Source: Paraburkholderia caffeinitolerans (GTDB lineage Bacteria > Pseudomonadota > Gammaproteobacteria > Burkholderiales > Burkholderiaceae). Taken from it: DNA of 64,000 nt. The number at the start of each line of letters is the position of its first letter. Position 1 is the first letter of the stretch. The translations under genes were made by a program, and so were the position numbers. Shown here in pieces: positions 48,529 through 56,709 of this stretch. A model generated the notes under the pieces. It saw only the letters and a list, made by a program, of their open reading frames with translations, searched no databases and was not told the DNA's origin. The DNA lies in contig NZ_CADIKL010000003.1 of the NCBI RefSeq assembly GCF_902859945.1, positions 124,001 through 188,000 of the forward strand, written 5' to 3'.

Positions 48529-48550
48529 TCAGGGTTCTCCGGGCGTATGG

Positions 48551-48892
48551 CTATGATCGAAAGAGGCGTCGGGAGGCTTCGCAGACTGCGCGGTGTCGGG
48601 CGAGAGTCGCCTCGTATCCGGTGAGCTGCCCGCGCATCCAATCGGGGATGTCGACTCGGTCCGCGCTGCGCTTGCGCATGTCGTCGAAATCTTGTTCGGA
48701 AAGCCGGATGTATTCCCATCGACCGCCGACATAGGTTTTCCAGACGTCGCCCTTATCGACCAGGCCGCTCAGCGCATCCTTTACTGCGGCCTTCGGCGCT
48801 TCCGGTATCAGTCGAGCTACCGCGTCGAAGCGGTAGCTGTGGCCCTGGACCATTGCGGCGAGCAATTCGCTTTCTGTAACCAAAATCGGCAT
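48551..48892 (-). CDS. Hypothetical phage protein, 113 aa
   Basis: Starts MPILVTESELLAAMVQGHSY. The segment RLIPEAPKAAVKDALSGLVDKGDVWK resembles a winged-helix DNA-binding fold, but no family can be named. It lies between the Ref-like gene and the DGR block on the leftward transcript. Confidence 0.6.
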   Translation of the reverse strand: MPILVTESELLAAMVQGHSYRFDAVARLIPEAPKAAVKDALSGLVDKGDVWKTYVGGRWEYIRLSEQDFDDMRKRSADRVDIPDWMRGQLTGYEATLARHRAVCEASRRLFRS

Positions 48893-48906
48893 TCGAGACG
48901 CCCCGT

Positions 48907-49227
48907 TCAGTGAATGGTCTCGGACAGGGGTAGGTGCTTCTTCAGCCTTTCTCGGGCCTCGTCTACGAGTTCCGCCTCGGTGAAGCCAAACATTTCGAGA
49001 TATTGGTCAGCGCCCATGTCATGTATCCCGACGCCGCTATGCTGATGGTGCGTCGGGCATACAGGAATGGTGCGGAAGTGACTCGACCTTCCCCATCCTC
49101 CGCGCCCGCGAATCTGGTGATGCACGATCGCGGGCGTTCCTTCGTATCCGAGGCGCTGACAGACAATGCAGCCGAGTTCGGCGACTTTGCCCATGTAGCG
49201 CCTTTCGGCTGCTGTCGTTGCAGGCAA
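48907..49227 (-). CDS. Ref-family HNH-type phage recombination nuclease
   Basis: 106 residues. Pattern AAERRYMGKVAELGCIVCQR, then HHQIRGRGGWGRSS, IPVCPTHHQHSG and GADQYLEMFG. These match the Ref/DUF968-type HNH fold, known from phage P1 Ref, a RecA-dependent nuclease. Zinc ligands (CxxC, CxxH-like) are present. It lies beside NinB, a common partner. Confidence 0.8.
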   Translation of the reverse strand: MPATTAAERRYMGKVAELGCIVCQRLGYEGTPAIVHHQIRGRGGWGRSSHFRTIPVCPTHHQHSGVGIHDMGADQYLEMFGFTEAELVDEARERLKKHLPLSETIH

Positions 49228-49236
49228 CTACTAAAC

Positions 49237-49282
49237 CTCCCAACTTGGTAGTGATACTACCATAGAACTACCGAAACGGTAG
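49237..49282. promoter_or_regulatory. Operator-like palindromes between NinB and Ref genes
   Basis: A perfect copy CTACCGAAACGGTAG (49268-49282) and a diverged copy CTCCCAACTTGGTAG (49237-49251) lie in the gap between these leftward genes, just upstream of the Ref gene. Confidence 0.6.
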
Positions 49283-49309
49283 CTGTTACGGTCGAAAAAA
49301 ATCGGCCGC

Positions 49310-49711
49310 TCAGACGCGGGCGAGATACTGATCCTTGGGCGCGGCAAAGCGGACGTTTCGCTCGGCGCCGAAGGCGAAAATCAGTTCGATCAGTTCCGAA
49401 AACTTCTTTTTCGACATGGTCGACGTCCGCTCGCCGAGCGCAACGAAGCCGGTTCCGTCCATGTTCGGGACGACATCCATTCCGAACAGGGCCGCAGTGA
49501 AGAACGACTTCCATTGATTCTGCGAGAGCTTTCGCCCGTACCAAACGACCTGACGTGAGACCTCGGTAAGTAGGGGCCAAAGGAGCGCGTTTTGATCGAG
49601 CGTGCGCGTCGGCTCGCTGACGATGACCATGTGACCGTCAGGCGAGTCGCGGATCGTCTCGGCGACGAATCGTCGATTTGTGCGCGTGAGCGTGAAAATC
49701 TGTTTGTCCAT
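49310..49711 (-). CDS. ninB: NinB-family phage recombination protein
   Basis: 133 residues. The NinB signature RTLDQNALLWPLLTEVSRQV is followed by KLSQNQWKSFFTAALFG and STMSKKKFSELIELIFAFGA. The family binds ssDNA and aids lambda-type recombination. It is encoded between Ref-like and Gp157-like genes. Confidence 0.88.
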   Translation of the reverse strand: MDKQIFTLTRTNRRFVAETIRDSPDGHMVIVSEPTRTLDQNALLWPLLTEVSRQVVWYGRKLSQNQWKSFFTAALFGMDVVPNMDGTGFVALGERTSTMSKKKFSELIELIFAFGAERNVRFAAPKDQYLARV

Positions 49712-49726
49712 CGTCGCCGCTCCCGA

Positions 49727-50227
49727 TCAGTGGAGGAACGTCAGGCGGTCTTTCTTCACAAGCTCCGCGCCGGGGACCTTGCCGCCGCTCTTCAGGGCCG
49801 CTTTGATCGCCGTCTTGTCGGGGAAGGTTTCGCTCTTCGTGCGGAGGAAGTTGATCGGCACGTCATCCGGATTGCTGATGATGATTTGATCGTCTCGCCC
49901 GATGTAGAGCTTCACGCGGATGAGCGGGTGATCGACGCTTGTGCGGCCCGTCGTCGCGAGCGAGTTCGACAGATACGAGCGCAGCGACTTCGAGCGGTTT
50001 TCGAGGAGCGTCGCCTCTTCGGTGAACTTCTTTGCGAGCGCCTTCTTCGCGTCGGCCATCGCGTCGAATTCCTCGATAACCATCGCGACGCGCGAGACCT
50101 TCTCGTCGTATTCTCCAGACTCCGCATCGAGCGTGTCTGCGATCGTCGTTTCATCGAAACCGGCGTCGGCGAGTTGGTTTCGCATTTCGAGCCATTGGCC
50201 GGTCAGGTTGTAAAGCGAGAGGGACAT
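49727..50227 (-). CDS. Siphovirus Gp157-like protein
   Basis: 166 residues. The pattern SLSLYNLTGQWLEMRNQLAD, the EKVSRVAMVIEEFDAMADAKK helix and LENRSKSLRSYLSNSL match the Gp157 family, thought to act in phage early functions. It has a long coiled-coil middle. An operator-like CTCCAGAAAAGGTAG lies at 50232-50246, directly upstream. Confidence 0.82.
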   Translation of the reverse strand: MSLSLYNLTGQWLEMRNQLADAGFDETTIADTLDAESGEYDEKVSRVAMVIEEFDAMADAKKALAKKFTEEATLLENRSKSLRSYLSNSLATTGRTSVDHPLIRVKLYIGRDDQIIISNPDDVPINFLRTKSETFPDKTAIKAALKSGGKVPGAELVKKDRLTFLH

Positions 50228-50231
50228 ATAT

Positions 50232-50246
50232 CTCCAGAAAAGGTAG
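50232..50246. promoter_or_regulatory. Operator-like palindrome upstream of Gp157 gene
   Basis: CTCCAGAAAAGGTAG, a diverged copy of the prophage palindrome. A further half-site (TTTGGTAG) lies at 50283-50290. Confidence 0.4.
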
Positions 50247-50404
50247 TTGATGCGAGCGCTATGCTAGTGGAGTGGCGCTCGATTTGGTAGCCATTTGGAG
50301 TGGTGTCCTTCGGGCGGCAGCGACAGGGGCGTGCGATGCGCTTAGCTGAAGCCCTAGGCGTATGAGGTAGACTTTCCATCCCTAATTTATCGAGCAATAC
50401 CACT

Positions 50405-50821
50405 ATGAGACTTTTGAGGCTTCCCGTGGTGGCGTTGGCTGCGGTGATTGTTGCGATTAACGCCCGTGCGGACGGTAATGCAGGGTGTCACTTGAAGACT
50501 CGTGCTGCAATCGGATGCGCGTCTCCTGATGTGGCGGCGCTCGTATTTGAGCGATTTGGCTTCAATGCGGCGGCGTCTGAGAAATCGAGCATCCAGTCAC
50601 TTCTCCATCAGGCTCAATGTCTGAGGGCGGGTGAAGGGTACAAGTCTGTCAAGTTGTTGGCTTTTGAGAACGGAAGCGGTCGCGTTCCTATGGCGGATGG
50701 ATGGGTCGATGTTCTATTTCTAGATGTAGATAATGGGAAGTACCCGCTCTATTTTGCGTCAGGGTATGTTGAAGGCGTATGCGAAAAATTTCGGCCAATT
50801 TCCATAAAGGGAAACCAATGA
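50405..50821 (+). CDS. Secreted protein on the opposite strand (moron candidate)
   Basis: 138 residues with a clear signal peptide (MRLLRLPVVALAAVIVAINA, cut near ARA-DG). The mature part has four cysteines and reads GWVDVLFLDVDNGKYPLYFA. Lower GC than its neighbours, and transcribed against the surrounding leftward genes. The signal points to an exported product, perhaps a lysogenic conversion factor. No family recognised. Confidence 0.7.
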   Translation: MRLLRLPVVALAAVIVAINARADGNAGCHLKTRAAIGCASPDVAALVFERFGFNAAASEKSSIQSLLHQAQCLRAGEGYKSVKLLAFENGSGRVPMADGWVDVLFLDVDNGKYPLYFASGYVEGVCEKFRPISIKGNQ

Positions 50822-51024
50822 AGAGAAGCGAGAAGATCGCGCTGGGGAGCATTGCGAGCGGCGTCGCCGCAGGAGCCGCGCTTTGGTACTTCACGGACGA
50901 CGCCTTCAGTGCGTGGGTCTATTGGGCCGTCGGCGCCGTCGTCGCGGGAGGTCTGTTCAAAAACCTTCTGAGCATGATCGCCGACGAGAGCATCATCGAC
51001 AGCAAGACCATCAACCGGGAATGA
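50818..51024 (+). CDS. Small two-helix membrane protein coupled to the secreted protein
   Basis: 68 residues from ATG 50818, overlapping the previous stop (ATGA). Two hydrophobic segments (SIASGVAAGAALWYF and VYWAVGAVVAGGLFKNLLSM). It probably works with the secreted protein. No signature for a holin or toxin is certain. Confidence 0.65.
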   Translation: MKRSEKIALGSIASGVAAGAALWYFTDDAFSAWVYWAVGAVVAGGLFKNLLSMIADESIIDSKTINRE

Positions 51025-51054
51025 CGCGGCCCGAAGTATCGGGCCGTAGTTGCT

Positions 51055-51291
51055 TCAGTCGATGAGTTCGGGCGTCAATGCGGCGTTGCGGGCGCGCTCG
51101 CGGCGCTTTTCGGCCTTGCGGCGCTCCGCGTACTCGATTTCGGTTTGCGCGAGGAGGCGCTTCGCGTGGCGGATGTTGTCGCGCGCAAGCTGGACCGATT
51201 CGGCGGTCGGGCCGTTTGCGATTGACTCGCCGAATTCTGTGAGCGTCTTTCGGTTGATGAGGTGAAGCTCGGCGCTGTTGGTGGTGCTCAT
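51055..51291 (-). CDS. Hypothetical phage protein, 78 aa
   Basis: ATG 51291 overlaps the previous stop (ATGA). Helical, charged, ending RRKAEKRRERARNAALTPEL. Not recognised. It belongs to the leftward early transcript. Confidence 0.6.
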   Translation of the reverse strand: MSTTNSAELHLINRKTLTEFGESIANGPTAESVQLARDNIRHAKRLLAQTEIEYAERRKAEKRRERARNAALTPELID

Positions 51292-51494
51292 CGGTTGGTC
51301 GCTCCTTTCATCTTGAGTATCGCGACGCCCTGGGTGACTTCGTGAATCGCGAAACAGGCGTCGCAGTGATGTAAAACCGTCTTGAACCAGTGCGATATGA
51401 CGTAGGGTGGCAGTACGTGAGGCTTGCCGCACGTCCCGCATGCGTAGGACGGCACGTCGCGATAGTTGCGACGCTCTGTCGGGGTCGTACTCAT
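51288..51494 (-). CDS. Small zinc-finger phage protein, 68 aa
   Basis: Has CxxC pairs (ACGTCG, HHCDAC) typical of a zinc ribbon. The start overlaps the gene before it by four bases. Exact role unknown. Confidence 0.6.
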   Translation of the reverse strand: MSTTPTERRNYRDVPSYACGTCGKPHVLPPYVISHWFKTVLHHCDACFAIHEVTQGVAILKMKGATNR

Positions 51495-51808
51495 GCGGCG
51501 ATCAGTGCTGCGACTTCGTCGTCCGTCAGGTTGCGATCGGCGAAGTCAGGGTCTCCGGGAGTGCGGGTCGAGCCGTCTGCTCGATGCCAGCAATAGAGGC
51601 TTCCGCGTCGATGCCAAAACCAATAACCGGCGCAAGTGCACGTCATCGCTCGGACATTGCGATTCATCATATATGCGTCGAGGCGATAGTCGCGCTCGCC
51701 GCAGCAACGGCACTTCGGCGCCTTGTCGTGCGAGTTGTATTGGTCGGGATGGAAGGGCAAGACGCGGCGCGTCTCGCACTTCCGGCAACGAACGTGGAAG
51801 CGCGCCAT
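51491..51808 (-). CDS. Cysteine-rich zinc-ribbon phage protein
   Basis: 105 residues. CRKC, CRCCG, CTC and CWH pairs suggest two zinc sites. Likely DNA or RNA binding. Part of a run of ATGA-coupled genes. Confidence 0.6.
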   Translation of the reverse strand: MARFHVRCRKCETRRVLPFHPDQYNSHDKAPKCRCCGERDYRLDAYMMNRNVRAMTCTCAGYWFWHRRGSLYCWHRADGSTRTPGDPDFADRNLTDDEVAALIAA

Positions 51809-51811
51809 CGT

Positions 51812-52738
51812 TTAGCCTCCCGATGCCTGGTGGGCTGCGATTGCGTTGTCGATCGCCTCGCGCATGGTCGAGCCCTTCGCGACGTCATCGCCTGCGTTGT
51901 TCGCTACGATGAACGTTCCGCCGTATTCGCCGACATACCAAGAATTCGCGGTAAAGGCTTCAAGGCGGATCGTGTCGGGGTGGCGGGCGTCGATGCCTTC
52001 TCCGGTCCCGCTGGACGCCGTGAGCGTCTTCGCGGGCGCCGTCGACGGCTTCAGGTGCTTGCTTGTCACCTTCTCTTTGCCCGCGGCTTTCGCTGCGGTC
52101 TTCGCGGCTTCGAGGGCGCCCGTGGCGTTCGCGCCTTCTGCCTTGATCGTCTTGACCGCGGTCGTCGCCGAAACCTCGCCCGCGGCGACCATATCGCGGA
52201 TAGCGGCAGGCGCGGCGACGAGCGTCAGCGCGTTCATGATCTTCGTGATCGAGTAGCCGAGACGTCGCGCGATTTCCTTCTCTCCGATGCCGCGTCCGAG
52301 AAGTTGCTTGATAACCATCGCCTCGCCGAGCGGAGTCAGCTTGCGACCGTTGTTGTCGAGGATCAGGCCGAAGATTCGGTCCTCTTCCGTCGTGCCGCGC
52401 ATTTCGTTGATGACGGGAACTGATTCGATGCCTGCGCCCTCGCTGTTCGCGAGATTGGCGGCGTCGAAGCGCGTATGACCGTCGTCGATGTAGAGAAGGC
52501 CGTCAGACGCTGCGGCGACCTTGATCGGCTTATGGCGAAAGAAGCCGTTAGCCTTCATCGAGTCTGCGAGTTCGCGGACGGCGAGCGGATAGTCCGGATC
52601 TACTTCGCGCGCTGCGTTGAAGCCCGGACGCTTTCTGAGCGCTTCGAGCTTCACCATGTAGACGTCCGCTACGCCCGTCTTGTGCGCGCGCATGACTTCC
52701 TTGACGTTGCCGGGGACAATCTCTTGAAGTTGTTCCAT
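51812..52738 (-). CDS. ParB-like domain protein
   Basis: 308 residues. The N-terminal ParB/Srx fold reads VRELADSMKANGFFRHKPIK and LYIDDGHTRFDAANL. The central helix-turn-helix follows in KQLLGRGIGEKEIARRLGYS. The C-terminal part is unlike partition proteins. In phages such proteins may be nucleases or regulators; there is no ParA partner here. Confidence 0.82.
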   Translation of the reverse strand: MEQLQEIVPGNVKEVMRAHKTGVADVYMVKLEALRKRPGFNAAREVDPDYPLAVRELADSMKANGFFRHKPIKVAAASDGLLYIDDGHTRFDAANLANSEGAGIESVPVINEMRGTTEEDRIFGLILDNNGRKLTPLGEAMVIKQLLGRGIGEKEIARRLGYSITKIMNALTLVAAPAAIRDMVAAGEVSATTAVKTIKAEGANATGALEAAKTAAKAAGKEKVTSKHLKPSTAPAKTLTASSGTGEGIDARHPDTIRLEAFTANSWYVGEYGGTFIVANNAGDDVAKGSTMREAIDNAIAAHQASGG

Positions 52739-52810
52739 TTTCTCTCTCTTCGGTTCGGACTACTGATTGCACTTCGTGAGGGGCGCCGAAGCGCCCGCGG
52801 GTTACTCCTC

Positions 52811-53248
52811 CTAGAAGGGGATGTCGTCGTCAGGAATGTCGTCGGCGCTCATCGAGTGACGCGTCCCGTTCGGTTGCGCGCTGCTCTGATTGCGGGGGTC
52901 TCCGCGCTCGCTCGAACGCGGGCCGCCGAGGAGTTGAAACGTCAGCGCTGCAATCTCCGTCGAATAGCGATCGGTCCCGTCCTGCGCTTGCCATTTGCGC
53001 GTCCTGATCTTCCCTTCGACGTAGACCTGAGCACCCTTGCGTGCGTACTCCTTGACGATTTCGGCGAGCCTCCCGAAAAAGCTCACCCGATGCCACTCGG
53101 TGACCTCTTTCATTTCGCCGCTCGACTTCTCGCGATAGCGGTCGGTCGTCGCGAGGCGGATCGAGGCGACGGCGTCGCCGCTCGGCAGGTAGCGGACTTC
53201 CGGATCGGCGCCAAGATTGCCGATCAAAATTGCTTTGTTGACGCTCAT
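52811..53248 (-). CDS. ssb: Phage single-stranded DNA-binding protein
   Basis: 145 residues. The OB fold opens [20 protein letters not shown], includes [20 protein letters not shown], and ends with the acidic tip DIPDDDIPF used to recruit partners. Its start overlaps the ERF stop (ATGA), so SSB and annealing protein are coupled. Confidence 0.92.
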   Translation of the reverse strand: MSVNKAILIGNLGADPEVRYLPSGDAVASIRLATTDRYREKSSGEMKEVTEWHRVSFFGRLAEIVKEYARKGAQVYVEGKIRTRKWQAQDGTDRYSTEIAALTFQLLGGPRSSERGDPRNQSSAQPNGTRHSMSADDIPDDDIPF

Positions 53249-53916
53249 CAGGCGGTCGCCTCCGCGGGCTTCTGCTCGGTCGTCTGAGCGGGCTTCTTCT
53301 TCGCCTCGGCGAGTTCTTCGGCGCGCTTCTTCTTCGCCTCATTGAACGTCTTGCGGGACTCTTCGTCAGCGACGCGCACGGCTGCGGCGGTAGCGAGCTT
53401 GTGAGCGCTCGTCAGCAACTTCGTGTCGGGCGCGGCGAGGATCGCGCGCTCATGCTTCGTGCGCTCGGATTCCGTCAGGCGCGCCGCGGCGTTGTGGCTG
53501 GTCGCGTCGGCGTCTGCGTTGTTCTTCGTCGCAATGCAGAAGGTTTGCGTCACGGCGACCTTGTAAGCGGCTGTCATCGCCTTGTTGGTCGCCTTGTCGG
53601 CAGTGTCCATCGCTTCGCCGTAGACCTCGACCGATGCGACGCTTTCGTCAATCGCCGACGTAAAGTCGTATCGAACGCGCACGGTCGCGAAGAAAAGCGC
53701 CATGCCTGTAGCCGTGCGGCGCTCGACCGATTCGCGCTCGATGACGGTCGGCAGGATGAGGAGGTCGTGATCCGCGAGGAGCGTCGACAGCTTTTCGAGG
53801 AGGTCGTCGATCGTGCGGAACGAATAGCCGTCTTCGGCGTTTTGTCCCGTCTTCGCAATGCCGTCGACGGAAATCGCCTTCGAGACTTGCTTGATCGCTT
53901 GATGAACGTGCTTCAT
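53248..53916 (-). CDS. erf: ERF-family ssDNA annealing protein
   Basis: 222 residues from ATG 53916. The ERF pattern [20 protein letters not shown], the segment [20 protein letters not shown] and [11 protein letters not shown] are intact. The C-terminus is Lys/Ala/Glu-rich. It anneals single strands in phage recombination, coupled to SSB. Confidence 0.9.
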   Translation of the reverse strand: MKHVHQAIKQVSKAISVDGIAKTGQNAEDGYSFRTIDDLLEKLSTLLADHDLLILPTVIERESVERRTATGMALFFATVRVRYDFTSAIDESVASVEVYGEAMDTADKATNKAMTAAYKVAVTQTFCIATKNNADADATSHNAAARLTESERTKHERAILAAPDTKLLTSAHKLATAAAVRVADEESRKTFNEAKKKRAEELAEAKKKPAQTTEQKPAEATA

Positions 53917-53920
53917 GTGG

Positions 53921-54073
53921 TCAGGCGTTCCATTTGGGTTGAATTCCGCGTGCTGCGTGCGGGGCGTTTTCGTTGTGGGCCGGATAGGATTCGTGTCCCG
54001 CGATCGCGCCGACTGCGAGCGCAATCAGCGCGGCGGCGATCCAGTCGGCGAAAACCGCCGACCGGGCTCTCAT
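53921..54073 (-). CDS. Small membrane protein, 50 aa
   Basis: ATG 54073 overlaps the previous stop. One hydrophobic segment (WIAAALIALAVGAIAG) and a polar C-terminus. Not recognised. Confidence 0.55.
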   Translation of the reverse strand: MRARSAVFADWIAAALIALAVGAIAGHESYPAHNENAPHAARGIQPKWNA

Positions 54074-54513
54074 CGCTGGATTCGGCGGAGAATCGTTGCG
54101 GCGCGGCCCGAGAGCAGCGCGATCCACTCGGGGCGAACTTCGTGCGGGAAGTTGGCGCGACGGCGTTCCGGCTCGGTGGCGAGGTCGGCGAGAAGCGCGA
54201 TGATTTCCGGGAGAGACTCGATCGCGGAAATCTGATGCTCGACGAGCGTCGCGATGCGCTCCGCGTCTGCGACGGCATGGCTTGCGTGCGTGTCGTTGAA
54301 ATAGCGGCACGACTTCGCGATTGCGACGCCGTGCGCCGCCGAGGCGCGGGCGTTCGCGATGAGTTCCGTAAAACCTCCGATTCGCGGCGCCAGTACCGTT
54401 TCGGTAGCCAATACGGGCGCAAAAACGCCAGCTTGGGCGCGTGCGGCCGACTCGCGGATCGCGATGCGAGCCGCTTCATTGTTGAGCGCCGTCGTGCAGG
54501 ACAGATGTTCCAT
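54070..54513 (-). CDS. Hypothetical phage protein, 147 aa
   Basis: ATG 54513 with GGGAGAAACGAAG upstream. Helical protein starting MEHLSCTTALNNEAARIAIR. It contains an intragenic copy of the prophage palindrome (54393-54407). No known domain. Confidence 0.55.
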   Translation of the reverse strand: MEHLSCTTALNNEAARIAIRESAARAQAGVFAPVLATETVLAPRIGGFTELIANARASAAHGVAIAKSCRYFNDTHASHAVADAERIATLVEHQISAIESLPEIIALLADLATEPERRRANFPHEVRPEWIALLSGRAATILRRIQR

Positions 54514-54556
54514 CTTCGTTTCTCCCGATGTGGGTCGTTTTGAAGTGTCTTTAATG

Positions 54557-54571
54557 CTACCGAAACGGTAG
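54557..54571. promoter_or_regulatory. Perfect operator-like palindrome in early operon
   Basis: CTACCGAAACGGTAG, a perfect 15-bp palindrome arm set, in the gap (54514-54611) between two leftward genes. It splits the early operon into two possible units. Confidence 0.6.
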
Positions 54572-54611
54572 CTGTAGCGCAAGCGAAAACTTACTTTCTT
54601 GCGCGCGTTTC

Positions 54612-55157
54612 TCAGGCTGCTTTCAATTCGCGCGCACGGAGCCATCCGCGGGGCTCGAATACTGCGCGAAGCGCGGCCTCGACTTCGGTCTCCAGTGACT
54701 TGATGACGGATCGCGCCTTGCGCGCCGACTTCTCGGTGGTGCTTAGCGATACCTGGCATTCAAGCGCGATTTGCGGGAGCGACTTCGAATAGGTCTCGCC
54801 GAAATCAAATTCACGGAGGAGAAGCTCGCGAACGAGAGCGTCGCGGCGCGCGATGCCCGGATACGTCCGCGTCAGCAGATCGAGCGCGTCCTCTCGCTCG
54901 ACGCCGAGCCCGTCATAGGTCCCGGTGACGTATGCGCGCTGTGCTTCGTTGAGGGTCGCTTCGACGACCTGAATCACCCATGTCGCCTCTGTGAGCCGAT
55001 CCGTCGCGCTCAGGCGATCGGTCGAGCTACTCGCGGCGGTCTGAATGCCGTAGGACGCGACCTTCACGCCCGACGCGGCGCGGACCTCGTAGACCTTTGC
55101 GAGCGCCTGATCGACGCTTTTGAACAGCGGGAATTGCTTAAGAGGCTTGCTCTGCAT
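54612..55157 (-). CDS. Hypothetical phage protein with possible C-terminal HTH
   Basis: 181 residues with GGAG before the ATG. The C-terminal LPQIALECQVSLSTTEKSARKA resembles a helix-turn-helix as in sigma-like or antitermination proteins, but this is not certain. It lies just before an operator palindrome (54557-54571). Confidence 0.55.
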   Translation of the reverse strand: MQSKPLKQFPLFKSVDQALAKVYEVRAASGVKVASYGIQTAASSSTDRLSATDRLTEATWVIQVVEATLNEAQRAYVTGTYDGLGVEREDALDLLTRTYPGIARRDALVRELLLREFDFGETYSKSLPQIALECQVSLSTTEKSARKARSVIKSLETEVEAALRAVFEPRGWLRARELKAA

Positions 55158-55377
55158 TGCGGCTTCTCCAGTGTTGGCGGTACGAATCAGAATTCACGTA
55201 TTGCTTGCATCGCTTGCGCATCAGGCGGTCTTTCGCGCATACCGATTCGTCGAAAAACTCCGTTTGTCCGATCGCCCAAACGCACCCTTTGCAGGTTCGC
55301 GCCTCGGCGCGGATCAGGGCGATAAGTGGGTTCCCGTAGTCGGCGCGCGTCGCTTCAGCGCTTTGAAACTGGCTCAT
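55138..55377 (-). CDS. Small cysteine-containing phage protein, 79 aa
   Basis: Starts MSQFQSAEATRADYGNPLIA and holds four cysteines with CKGC. The start overlaps the stop of the winged-helix gene before it (ATGA). Role unknown. Confidence 0.55.
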   Translation of the reverse strand: MSQFQSAEATRADYGNPLIALIRAEARTCKGCVWAIGQTEFFDESVCAKDRLMRKRCKQYVNSDSYRQHWRSRNAEQAS

Positions 55378-55664
55378 CGTTGCCCCGCGAAGAGGTCCGG
55401 GGCCGCGCGAACGGGCTTCACCATGCGATCAGTCCCGGCGTCGAGCTTCGGGAGGTCTTCGACGACGAGGCCGTCGTCTTTGAGCTCTCCGACGCGACCG
55501 CATACCGACTGGATCGGCATGTCGAAGTGACGCGCGATTTCGTTTCGGCTCATCGCTCGCGAGGGGTCGGCGCGAAGGTGGTTCAGGATTGCGAGGCGCT
55601 GTCCCGCGGCCTTCCCGGATTCCTTGTGCGCGATCAGCGAGTCGACGCTAGTCGAGGCAATCAT
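55374..55664 (-). CDS. Winged-helix DNA-binding phage protein
   Basis: 96 residues, AAGGAG upstream. GQRLAILNHLRADPSRAMSR, then NEIARHFDMPIQSVCGRVGE is a clear winged helix. Probably a regulator or replication accessory. Confidence 0.7.
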   Translation of the reverse strand: MIASTSVDSLIAHKESGKAAGQRLAILNHLRADPSRAMSRNEIARHFDMPIQSVCGRVGELKDDGLVVEDLPKLDAGTDRMVKPVRAAPDLFAGQR

Positions 55665-55674
55665 TGCGGCTCCT

Positions 55675-56709
55675 TCAGGGTTGCTGCGAGGGTTGGCTCA
55701 GCGCTCCGGCATTGCGGGCGCGGAGAAGCGCGAGCGATTCGGAGAGCGACGCGCGAGAGGCTGGCGACGGCCCGCGCTTCTCGTCCTCATTCGGCAAGGT
55801 CATTTGCGGTGCCGCGGATTGGATCGCTCGCGGTGCGGGCGGCTTGCCTCCGTTGTCGATCGCTGCGCGGATGCGTGCATGCCATTGCGCGTCAGATTCG
55901 CCGCGGAGTGCGGGGCCGACGCCGACCTCATTCGCCTTCGCGAGAGCGCTCTCAGGCGCGAGCCACCATGCGCCGCCGCTCTTCTTCGTGCCACGCATCG
56001 GCCCTGCCTTGCGAACCCAGTTGCGCCACGTCGCGGGCCAGTCGGTGCGCGACGCATCCTTGCCGGATTTGGCGGTCCAGTAGTCGCGGAACTTCTCGGC
56101 CTCGAAAAGCGTGTGTTGCACGGACCATGCGCCGTCTTTCCATTCGTCGAGTTCTTCAGCGAAGCGGGCGGTCGACGTCGTCGTCCAGTCGAGCCATTCC
56201 GTCTTCAATTCCCAGTCCGAGGGCAGGCGCGAGCCTCGCGCCGTACTGACTGGTTCAGTTAAACCTTTAGGTTTAACTATGACTGGTTCATGTCCGGCAG
56301 ATTTCGCCGGTTGGTTTTGCAGTTTTTCGCCGTCGGCGAAATCTGCCGTCGGCGAATTCTGCCGGTTGTTCTTCGGCTTTTCGCTTGCGGCGAAATCTGC
56401 CGGTTGCTTCTTTCTCTTCGTTTTGAATTCTGCGGCCGGTTTTTGGAGGTTGAGGTAATACGCGTCGCTCGCGTTCGTGCCGTCCGGACGCTTGCGAGCG
56501 CAGCGCGTCAGGTAGCCGTTTGCTTCGAGCCATACGAGGTGATCGCGGACGGTCCGCTCGCCTTGCTCGGTGTACTCCGCGAGCATGCGTTGTCCCGGCC
56601 AGCAATAGCCGTCCTCGTCTGCGAACTGGGCGACGCCCATCAGCGTAGCCTTACGCCCCGCGCTCCCGGTCTTCTGATTCCATGCCCAGGCGAGTGCGTC
56701 AAAGCTCAT
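55675..56709 (-). CDS. Phage replication protein O-like (helix-turn-helix N-terminus)
   Basis: 344 residues. The N-terminal HTH_36-like part reads KATLMGVAQFADEDGYCWPG, then RTVRDHLVWLEANGYL. A charged, low-complexity middle follows with repeated PADFA/PTADFADG units (about 105-140), then a C-terminal helical domain. It resembles O-type initiators that open the phage origin. The repeated middle holds direct DNA repeats (about 56288-56420), which could act as an origin inside the gene, as in lambda O. Confidence 0.75.
   Translation of the reverse strand: MSFDALAWAWNQKTGSAGRKATLMGVAQFADEDGYCWPGQRMLAEYTEQGERTVRDHLVWLEANGYLTRCARKRPDGTNASDAYYLNLQKPAAEFKTKRKKQPADFAASEKPKNNRQNSPTADFADGEKLQNQPAKSAGHEPVIVKPKGLTEPVSTARGSRLPSDWELKTEWLDWTTTSTARFAEELDEWKDGAWSVQHTLFEAEKFRDYWTAKSGKDASRTDWPATWRNWVRKAGPMRGTKKSGGAWWLAPESALAKANEVGVGPALRGESDAQWHARIRAAIDNGGKPPAPRAIQSAAPQMTLPNEDEKRGPSPASRASLSESLALLRARNAGALSQPSQQP
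56288..56420 (-). repeat. Direct repeats inside the replication gene (possible origin)
   Basis: Units related to GGCGAAATCTGCCGG and TCGGCGAATTCTGCCGG recur at least four times in this stretch. Lambda-like phages place iterated initiator sites inside the O gene. No binding data are available. Confidence 0.45.
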
